This document shows positions 14,165 to 21,065 of a stretch of DNA of 21,065 bases, piece after piece (position 1 is the first letter of the stretch; each line of letters opens with the position of its first letter). The stretch is from contig JAHIZR010000499.1 in NCBI GenBank assembly GCA_018814465.1, forward strand, positions 1 to 21,065, in the 5' to 3' direction. Below the pieces are notes generated by a model. It worked only from the letters and a program-made list of their open reading frames with translations. It was not told the DNA's origin and did not search any database. Source of the DNA: a bacterium. Its GTDB lineage: Bacteria > Electryoneota > RPQS01. The translations under genes were made by a program, and so were the position numbers.

Positions 14165-14319
14165 ATTAGCCATATATTGAGTTATAATCTTTATAAATAA
14201 CAATACGATAGATATTCAAATAGACTAAGAGTCAGCGTAAAGAGACGAAAAGTGCTGTTAGGTAAGGCTTTTCTCTTCCTCCGACATTGTGATTGATGGA
14301 AATAAAATCCATTTTGTCC
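14165..14319. other. AT-rich gene-free spacer before the giant-gene promoter
   Basis: No ORF with a ribosome binding site, tRNA or repeat is seen. The stretch is more AT-rich than its neighbours. It contains the weak ATGGA/TCCAT hairpin (14296-14312) just upstream of the promoter, which could be a terminator remnant or regulatory. Confidence 0.4.
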
Positions 14320-14350
14320 TTGACAAGTTATTTCCAATTGAGTATATTTG
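14320..14350 (+). promoter_or_regulatory. Promoter of the giant secreted protein
   Basis: TTGACA (14320-14325), a 17-nt spacer, then TATATT (14343-14348), extended to TATATTTG. It is the same architecture as the polyamine promoter at 10707-10737, including the flanking CCTTGACAA. Expected transcription start is about 14355, giving a 5' leader of about 350 nt. Confidence 0.75.
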
Positions 14351-14354
14351 AAGA

Positions 14355-14705
14355 AATATGACTGGTGTAATACTATCATGAACTTAGATGCAGGAACACG
14401 AAGCTAAGTTTCTGATTTTAATGAGTAAGATCGATTCGCGATAACTTCCGACATTCGTTCGACAGAATTGTAGACGTCTGGGGGAGGTTTGCGTATTTTT
14501 CACAAAACATTACAGACACAACAGCGGGTCAATCATGACAGATTGCAATGAATCTACAAACAGGAGCACACACATGATATCTTATCAGAAGAGTTTACTC
14601 TGCTCAACAACGGAAACGTTGTCAGTGTGCCATACCCAACACGTGACCGCTGCACGTACCAACGACGGAACAGAAGAGAATTCAAATAGACAGGAGAGTC
14701 ACAGA
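14355..14705 (+). other. Long 5' leader of the giant gene with two in-frame start sites
   Basis: This is about 350 nt of leader between promoter and the preferred start. It holds a GNRA-type hairpin (ACAACG-GAAA-CGTTGT, 14607-14622) and a strong GGGGGAGG (14480-14487) without a start codon at the right distance. An ATG at 14574 with AGGAG (14562-14566) 7 nt upstream is in frame with the giant ORF and would add 44 polar residues before the signal peptide. The preferred ATG 14706 also has AGGAG (14692-14696). No known riboswitch was recognised. Confidence 0.45.
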
Positions 14706-17700
14706 ATGAGTTCCAAAACTCTTTTTGTGTGGCTTGCAGCAGTAATTGTCTGCGTGAGCACGGCATTTTTGCCAAGTAACATCGCCTTCGCCCAGCTTCA
14801 GTTCGGTGACCCCGAAATTCTGTGCATCGACACTGGCGGCGAACCGGGAGTTGACCTCGATACGGATGAGATTCTGCTCACCGTTACGGCCACCTATTCA
14901 CAAAATGATTATCTATGTACAGATTCCACCAGAGTCGGATTGGATCCCAATCCCGGACTCGGTGTGCTGACCCCTTCGCTCGTGGCAGCTGAAACCTTCA
15001 ACTGCCCGACCGACCCGGTCACCGGTCTCTACGTGATGTCATCAACCATGACTCCGAACACAAACCTGAACGGCAATTTCCAGCCCGGGGTCTGCTTAGT
15101 CACGGCACATATCCAGTTCCACCCGGAATGTGCTTCCGCGCTGACCAATGACTGGTTGCCCTTCAATATCACTTGGCGGGTCTATAATACCGTCAGTGGA
15201 TATACCTGCGTCCAACGACCGGACTCGGTACGCGCGACCTGCGATATCGAAACCGACTGCTGTATTTATCTCGCATACTCCGAACACGGCGGCTTCCGCT
15301 ATGACGGCATCATCGCCATCGGTGACAGCGTCTGGATTGATTCCGCCAATGTCGCTTTCCTCGACACGCTCAACGGCGCCGGCGGAACCTTCGATACGGT
15401 CTATGCCGACCTGTCTCCGCTGACCGGAGCGATCGCTGATACGGCTGTCGCAATGGGCGATACCATCGAAGTCCAGGCTTGGCTTCGTGAAAACCTGATC
15501 CCGGCTTGCACCGATACAATCAAACTGTATCGTAAGGAATGGGCTTCCGGTGAAGACTGGCTCGATCCAGCCGAAGGAACGGTCACCGATACCATCATTT
15601 GTGTGCGTCAAGTCGATAACTTCCCGCCCGAGCTGGAAGCTGCCTGGATCGACTCCTGCCGTATCATTAACGGCAACTACTTCGATAACGATACCCTCGT
15701 CGGCTGCGGTGATATTCTGCGTATCTACATGACCACCCTGAACAATGGCGCCGGTCACTGGAATGGCATTGATGCTCGCGGCACGGCCACTGACGTTTAT
15801 CAAACCGCTGACGGCTCCCCGTCTTGTGCGAATGTCAGAGCAAACTTCGACGTCGATTATATCGTTGCTGACCTCAGCCATCTGGCTCCCATCATCGGCG
15901 GCGATCATCGCTTCCCCTTCAATACAGCCTTCGATGATCCGGCTGATACGATCGCATTGCTGTCTACAAATCCGGACAGCGTCCTGATCTCGATGAGCTT
16001 CTATGATCCCGCTGTTGCGTCGGCAAATAACTACCTCTACCTGGATATTCCGATTGATACAACCAATTGGGATTCTATCGAGTGGTGTTTGCTGGATGAA
16101 ATCATCGCAGGCGATGGATACGTAATTGACGTATACTGCGCTGACGATGCCGGTAACCTGTCACCGGTCGTCACGCCTGCAGGCGATACAACCGGAGCTC
16201 TGCTCGGCTGGGATGTCTGTTTCGATACATGGGCCCCGGAACTGCCCGGTACCAATATTGTCTATGAAACGGATTTCTGTACCAAGCGCTTCTCACCTTA
16301 TGACAGCGCTCTGATCAGCTTCTATACAAATATCTCTCCTGATTCTATTCTCTGGTATCTGGATCTGGTCGGTGATCAGCTCTGGGAAAATCCGCTCAAT
16401 GATGTCTACATGATTGGATTCGATGTCCGTGCTATCCCCGATGATGAGCCTGATACGCCAACCGGTTCTATAGTTGCCGTTCTTGACTACTACCATCCGG
16501 TGGCGGAACCGGACTCCGATAATTGGGAATATATCGCCGGTCCCACCCCGCAATTCTCAGGGGATGCCGCGATCTTCACATGGTACGGCAAGGATGGCCC
16601 CGACAGCCTTGATCCCGATCTCGGCATATTGGTGGACGACTACTGCCCGTGGGGAATGCATGTCGGTATCACGGAAGCCCGCTATATGGATGCCGCCGGC
16701 TGTAATGCCGTTCTGGGCTCAGATCATGATGAACAAACCAGTATTTCGGATGGCTATACACAACTCAATAACCTTTATGCGGTCGTGGATAGCTGCGCGC
16801 CGGATGTTGTCGCTCCGACGGATATCTTGCATCTGAATACGGTTCTCGGTCCTGATCTGCCCTACGGACCGGCTTATGCTCCCGAAGGTCTCGGACCCAA
16901 TGATACTTACCTATGGGTGAACGGCGATCCGGAGCCTGTGCTTGAATTCCGCGCCGAACGCTTCTATCAAACCGGTCTGATTGATCTTTGCCTCGTTGAA
17001 GAACTTTGCTATCGAATTAAAGTCGATACTGTTGTTACCTACACTCCATGGACTTCGGCCCCGGGTGGTACTGATTCTTCAGTGTACCAGATGTCTCACT
17101 CTTGGCTCCTTGATCCATATGACGAGAATCCAGATATGGGTTATATAGTGGGTGACACTCTCTGTACATCTTTGCCTTTTGAATTCAATGATATCTATAC
17201 GGATTCCGTCCGCATCCGCTTCCCCGCAGTTTCTGGAATGGGCGGACAGTTGGCTGACGGTCTCTATAAGTTGACGTTGGAAGTCGTTGATAATGCCGGT
17301 AATGTCTATATTGATCCGCTCTATATTTGGCTGAACGGACAAGGACCGGTCATCGATTCCACGATGATTGTCAACACACTGTATAACTGCCACACCAACT
17401 TCTTCATCGGTGAAGAACTCGGCGTCTGGCTGCAGACTGACACAACCTGTGACCATGTGGTCATCGATTGGTCCTGTCTCTATGGTATTGATCCTGCGAA
17501 TGATACACTTATTGTGTCCTCTTATTACGATCAAGACATCGGGAATAACGCCCGCTATTGGTACGGCTCGATCCTTGTAACGGCGGACATGATCAACACC
17601 GTTGATGATTCCCGCAACTACTATGAGATTTCGCCTTGGGAAGCCGATTGTGAGAATGCCGCTAACCTCTGGATTATTGGCGTAACCGCTTTCGATGCTG

Positions 17701-20700
17701 AAGGCAACTATACCGAAGCTGATCCGACTCATAGCTGCGATAAGGCTATCCTCGGCCTCAGCCGGTGCCCGCGTATCGTCGGCCTGCCCACACTGCATTT
17801 CTATAATCCCGACAGTCTCTTTGACGAACCGCCGCTTACCCCTGCATCCTTCGTAGATGTCGAATATGATACCTTCGATGTCATGCCGTGGTGGAATGCG
17901 ATTTCCCCCGGTTCTATCGATTCCGCCGGAGCCTATAACTCGCAGTTTAACCCTGCTGCTGATGATCTGCAGGACAGCATCTTCGTCCGCCTGTTGATCG
18001 ATACGCTTTCGATTACGCCTCCGACCGGATTGCCCGCGGATACGGTTTTCCATGATACTCTGGTCGTTCAATTCTATAATCCAACCCTGGATCGGACCCG
18101 CGAAATCCGCAAGCCGTTGTTCATTCCGACTGCGGCGGATATGAGTCCGTTCGATTGGCCATTTAACGAAATCTATGATGGACGCATTGAAATCGACGAA
18201 ACGAATCCGGCTTTCGTGGAATTCTATCTGCAGTGGAACGGCTCTTGGTATCTGGGCGCCGGCGAAGACAGTTTGATGCTGGTCCCGCCGATGGATCAGG
18301 ATACCATCATTATTCGTGCCTTCACGATTGATGGCGACTCGTTCACGGTTGATATCAACAGCGACACAACCTATCTGATCTGCGATACCGTCATCATTGA
18401 TCTCGATGTTGATAACATTAATCCCGACTTTGTTGACCATACTCTGATCGCGCCCGGACTGCGTGATCCGGAAACCCACAGCACTTCCACAATCGAAAAC
18501 CTTGGCTGGAACGGCGACTGCGGCTACCGCTATGCCGAAGGCGACACCTTCAGCGTTAAAGTCGTTGTAACTGAACAAGTTCACTTCGATCCCACTGGAC
18601 TTGGCGAGGCCTATGGCCATTGCCAGGACGGCGGCGGCGATTGGATGGTCAACGGTAAGTACTGGAATGCTGCCGTAATCGACACGATTGATGGCGAACT
18701 CTACGTGTTTACCGGCGATACCATCAAGGCATATATTGATGATGTCCAGCCCGTAGACCTCGGCAACGGCAACTGGGAATACACCTTGGTCGGCCATTTC
18801 GAAAACATCCCGCCCGCAACCTTTATATATGATGCGTGCCTGCTGGTGCGTGGCGCTTGGGATCAGGCCGGCAACCCCGGACGCTGGAATAATCCCGTCT
18901 TTGATGACGCTTTCGATGATGACAGCTTCGAAGACTATACCTTCCGTATTGAGCTGATCGACTGCTACATCTGGGCCGGATGTCCTGATGTCTATGGCCC
19001 CGATATGATTATGGGATGGATTGCCCCCGAAGATACCAATATCACTGTCTGGGCAACCATTATTGAAACTTGCGAAATTACCGAATGCTCGCCCGGCGTC
19101 AAGGCTGACTCCGCGTTGCGCGTTCAGGGTGATTTCCAAACCATTACCGATGACCCGGATCCGTGGGTGCTGCCCGTTGAAGTCGGACCTTGGTTCATCT
19201 ATGTTGACCCGGTTACCGACGATACCATCGGTTGGGCCCGCCAGTATCGCTGGCACTTGCGCGCCGACTCGTCGGATCTGGCAACCATTTATTGTGACGG
19301 CGACTACCTGCCATTCTTGATTCGCTTCGAGAGTGTCATGGGCGTCGATACCACCGCGCTGTTTGAATACTGTGTGCAGGTGGATGTCAATGAACCGATC
19401 TGGACAACTGCGACGGTACATGACACGGACTTCGTCTTTATTGATGATGTGCCCAATCTGGCCGTCTGCATTTCCCCGGAAGAACCCTTCTGGATTCGTG
19501 CAAGGTTTACTGAGAGAGAAGTTGATCTCGGACCGGGCGGTGAATGTGATGCATCCAAGGGTGTTGGTGTTGACCTGACCCAGATTTGGGCAGATCTTTC
19601 AATCATTACTCAGAATGCTGCGAACGACAGTATCGTGCCTGACAGCATCGAGTACGATACATTGATGTCCGGAGGTTTTGCCTGGTGGCTTGTCACAGCC
19701 GATCCGCTGTTCTACTGCCTGAATGAAACGGATCCGATCCTGCGCTTCCATGCGCTGCATGACAGCATCGGTCATCATGACCGCGAACTCTATATGCAGG
19801 ATACCCTGCGCTTCTGCTCCGACTGTCTGCCGCCGTATCTTGGCTCCGCTACCGCTTTCTGCGACTGCGGTATGGACACCCTGTTCCATCAAAGTACCGA
19901 GTTGGCGCTGGAATGCCTGGATCTGCCGCTTGGCTATCTGCGTCCGGGTGAACCGTGGTCATTGACTATCTGTCTCTATGACGTAAACGGTGATTCGAGC
20001 ATCGGACTTGAATATGTTGCCGGCAACTATCAGATGGATGCTTCACCGTTTGATCCGATGCTGGGCTGGATTACCCCGGTGTTCTTGGATACCTTTAATG
20101 CCGGTGTTACCATCTCCGGTAACTACATGGCCGTTGCTTCCTACGGCAACCCCTGTGGCTATCCCGGTATCACCAGATTGCTGAACGAAACCTATAATAA
20201 CGGCGATACGATCTTCACCCGCTTCCGCTTTGAAGACCGTGCCGGTAACTTCGATACAACCGGTTTTGTTGCCGTCGCGATTGTGGACACGATGCCCGCT
20301 TTGGTTGACTTCGTCTACACAATTGGCGATGACTCGATTCGTGCCTATGTAACACCTGGCGATGAACATGTCCACATCTATGCAGACATCACCGGTGGCG
20401 CTTTCGACCTTGTTTCTCCGCCGATAATTGAAGAAGTCTGGGCAGATATGTCCAACTTCTGGTGTGGTGGTGATACCGCGGAATGGTATGACACCGTCTA
20501 TGCTCATGAAGTCGTTCAAATGGGACCGAACTGGTGGCGCGCGTACTGGGGTTGGACTCCCAGCGGCGTCTATCAGATCTTCGGCGACACTCTGTCGCAG
20601 TTGACTGATACCCTGATGACCTCCTTGGAGCTTGGCGGCTGTGTGCAGCCGGGTGCTGAGGGATGGTTCGATACTCTGTACTTCTATGTTAATGACCAAT

Positions 20701-21065
20701 CCTGCCAAGTTGACACCGCCTATAGCATTTTCGAAGTAAGTGGTGTTGATTCCACGACTCCCGCTATCGACAGCGTCTGGGTCTGGGGTAACCACTGCGG
20801 TACTCCCGGCTGGATTTCTTCCACCCCGATGGACTCCGGACATATTGAAGTCTGGGCCTGGATGGATACCGTCTTTAATGAAATCGCCGATACCATCAAG
20901 ATAGACTCGCTGCAGATTAACCTCGCCCAGCTCAGCGCTGCCCGCTGGGGTTGGACGCAATGGTCCAGCAGCCTCGAAGGCGGTTGGGAGCTTGAAGGCG
21001 TTACCGAAGTCGATTCGACCTTCTGGGCGATCGAAACCGATGGCGCCGGTCGTTCGCGACTCGTC
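14706..21065 (+). CDS. Giant secreted protein of Ig-like modules, 3' end beyond window
   Basis: The frame is open from 14706 to the window edge without a stop: at least 2,120 residues. The N-terminus is a Sec signal peptide (MSSKTLFVWLAA, hydrophobic to about residue 24, cleavage expected after AFA at 29). The rest is beta-rich with recurring, divergent motifs. ADLS/ADMS follows a short strand at residues 234, 388, 1629 and 1913. A turn of the type D-x-AGN or EGN occurs at about 482, 864, 999, 1388 and 1846, as in bacterial Ig/FN3-like modules. Asp and Thr in DT/DS pairs, Trp and Tyr are abundant. Cys is frequent (about 55 by eye) and Lys very rare (about 16). The start has AGGAG upstream. 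It is likely a surface or extracellular protein; a C-terminal sorting domain (for example type IX) would lie beyond the window. Adhesion or structure is only a guess. Confidence 0.88.
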   Translation, partial: MSSKTLFVWLAAVIVCVSTAFLPSNIAFAQLQFGDPEILCIDTGGEPGVDLDTDEILLTVTATYSQNDYLCTDSTRVGLDPNPGLGVLTPSLVAAETFNCPTDPVTGLYVMSSTMTPNTNLNGNFQPGVCLVTAHIQFHPECASALTNDWLPFNITWRVYNTVSGYTCVQRPDSVRATCDIETDCCIYLAYSEHGGFRYDGIIAIGDSVWIDSANVAFLDTLNGAGGTFDTVYADLSPLTGAIADTAVAMGDTIEVQAWLRENLIPACTDTIKLYRKEWASGEDWLDPAEGTVTDTIICVRQVDNFPPELEAAWIDSCRIINGNYFDNDTLVGCGDILRIYMTTLNNGAGHWNGIDARGTATDVYQTADGSPSCANVRANFDVDYIVADLSHLAPIIGGDHRFPFNTAFDDPADTIALLSTNPDSVLISMSFYDPAVASANNYLYLDIPIDTTNWDSIEWCLLDEIIAGDGYVIDVYCADDAGNLSPVVTPAGDTTGALLGWDVCFDTWAPELPGTNIVYETDFCTKRFSPYDSALISFYTNISPDSILWYLDLVGDQLWENPLNDVYMIGFDVRAIPDDEPDTPTGSIVAVLDYYHPVAEPDSDNWEYIAGPTPQFSGDAAIFTWYGKDGPDSLDPDLGILVDDYCPWGMHVGITEARYMDAAGCNAVLGSDHDEQTSISDGYTQLNNLYAVVDSCAPDVVAPTDILHLNTVLGPDLPYGPAYAPEGLGPNDTYLWVNGDPEPVLEFRAERFYQTGLIDLCLVEELCYRIKVDTVVTYTPWTSAPGGTDSSVYQMSHSWLLDPYDENPDMGYIVGDTLCTSLPFEFNDIYTDSVRIRFPAVSGMGGQLADGLYKLTLEVVDNAGNVYIDPLYIWLNGQGPVIDSTMIVNTLYNCHTNFFIGEELGVWLQTDTTCDHVVIDWSCLYGIDPANDTLIVSSYYDQDIGNNARYWYGSILVTADMINTVDDSRNYYEISPWEADCENAANLWIIGVTAFDAEGNYTEADPTHSCDKAILGLSRCPRIVGLPTLHFYNPDSLFDEPPLTPASFVDVEYDTFDVMPWWNAISPGSIDSAGAYNSQFNPAADDLQDSIFVRLLIDTLSITPPTGLPADTVFHDTLVVQFYNPTLDRTREIRKPLFIPTAADMSPFDWPFNEIYDGRIEIDETNPAFVEFYLQWNGSWYLGAGEDSLMLVPPMDQDTIIIRAFTIDGDSFTVDINSDTTYLICDTVIIDLDVDNINPDFVDHTLIAPGLRDPETHSTSTIENLGWNGDCGYRYAEGDTFSVKVVVTEQVHFDPTGLGEAYGHCQDGGGDWMVNGKYWNAAVIDTIDGELYVFTGDTIKAYIDDVQPVDLGNGNWEYTLVGHFENIPPATFIYDACLLVRGAWDQAGNPGRWNNPVFDDAFDDDSFEDYTFRIELIDCYIWAGCPDVYGPDMIMGWIAPEDTNITVWATIIETCEITECSPGVKADSALRVQGDFQTITDDPDPWVLPVEVGPWFIYVDPVTDDTIGWARQYRWHLRADSSDLATIYCDGDYLPFLIRFESVMGVDTTALFEYCVQVDVNEPIWTTATVHDTDFVFIDDVPNLAVCISPEEPFWIRARFTEREVDLGPGGECDASKGVGVDLTQIWADLSIITQNAANDSIVPDSIEYDTLMSGGFAWWLVTADPLFYCLNETDPILRFHALHDSIGHHDRELYMQDTLRFCSDCLPPYLGSATAFCDCGMDTLFHQSTELALECLDLPLGYLRPGEPWSLTICLYDVNGDSSIGLEYVAGNYQMDASPFDPMLGWITPVFLDTFNAGVTISGNYMAVASYGNPCGYPGITRLLNETYNNGDTIFTRFRFEDRAGNFDTTGFVAVAIVDTMPALVDFVYTIGDDSIRAYVTPGDEHVHIYADITGGAFDLVSPPIIEEVWADMSNFWCGGDTAEWYDTVYAHEVVQMGPNWWRAYWGWTPSGVYQIFGDTLSQLTDTLMTSLELGGCVQPGAEGWFDTLYFYVNDQSCQVDTAYSIFEVSGVDSTTPAIDSVWVWGNHCGTPGWISSTPMDSGHIEVWAWMDTVFNEIADTIKIDSLQINLAQLSAARWGWTQWSSSLEGGWELEGVTEVDSTFWAIETDGAGRSRLV

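Noticed and set aside
14535..14537. A third in-frame ATG upstream of the giant gene
   Set aside because: No good Shine-Dalgarno precedes it; only a weak GCGGG is near.
17079..19421. Minus-strand ORF of 780 codons, and similar ones at 15096-15908 and 20043-20960
   Set aside because: They lie antisense to the giant secreted gene, whose plus frame is open for over 6.3 kb with a signal peptide, promoter and ribosome binding site. The minus frames arise because the plus strand rarely uses codons that read as stops in reverse. Their products show no family motif.

Overview
This is a bacterial chromosomal window with compact operons, genes overlapping by 1-4 bases, standard code-11 genetics and moderate GC. 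Gene content alone does not name the organism. Three features point to an uncultivated member of the FCB (Fibrobacteres-Chlorobi-Bacteroidetes) neighbourhood: promoters that combine a TTGACA -35 box with the Bacteroidetes-type TAnnTTTG -7 element, a YbeY zinc motif ending in Asp instead of His, and an F1-ATPase epsilon subunit whose N-terminal domain stands alone as a protein. This placement is inference. No tRNA, rRNA, CRISPR array, insertion sequence or phage gene was seen.

Region 1 (1-582) holds the end of atpD followed by an epsilon subunit (atpC) split by an in-frame TGA into a beta-sandwich ORF and a separate helical C-terminal ORF, then an intrinsic terminator. Region 2 (680-4581) has an exported helical-repeat protein of unknown function and aspS. 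Region 3 (4681-8290) is an information-processing and membrane operon: a strong promoter, a roughly 130-nt structured leader ending in an intrinsic terminator, then phoH (apparent CTG start), ybeY, a CNNM/CorC-type CBS membrane protein and a small protein of unknown function, closed by a terminator. Region 4 (8310-10483) is mazG overlapping hflX.

Region 5 (10680-14164) is a complete spermidine pathway behind one good promoter: an XRE-cupin regulator, speD (SAM decarboxylase), a pyruvoyl-dependent arginine decarboxylase, speE (aminopropyltransferase) and speB (agmatinase). Read together: arginine to agmatine to putrescine, SAM to decarboxylated SAM, and the two combined to spermidine. Both decarboxylases are self-processing pyruvoyl enzymes.

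Region 6 (14165-21065) has a 350-nt untranslated leader from a promoter nearly identical to that of region 5, then one giant secreted protein (at least 2,120 residues, open at the window edge). It is acidic, very poor in lysine, rich in cysteine, and built of divergent Ig-like modules. The long minus-strand ORFs opposite this gene are shadows.

The observations most worth following are the split epsilon subunit, the attenuator-like leader of the phoH operon, the self-contained pyruvoyl-type polyamine cluster with its own regulator, and the giant modular secreted protein with two competing translation starts.
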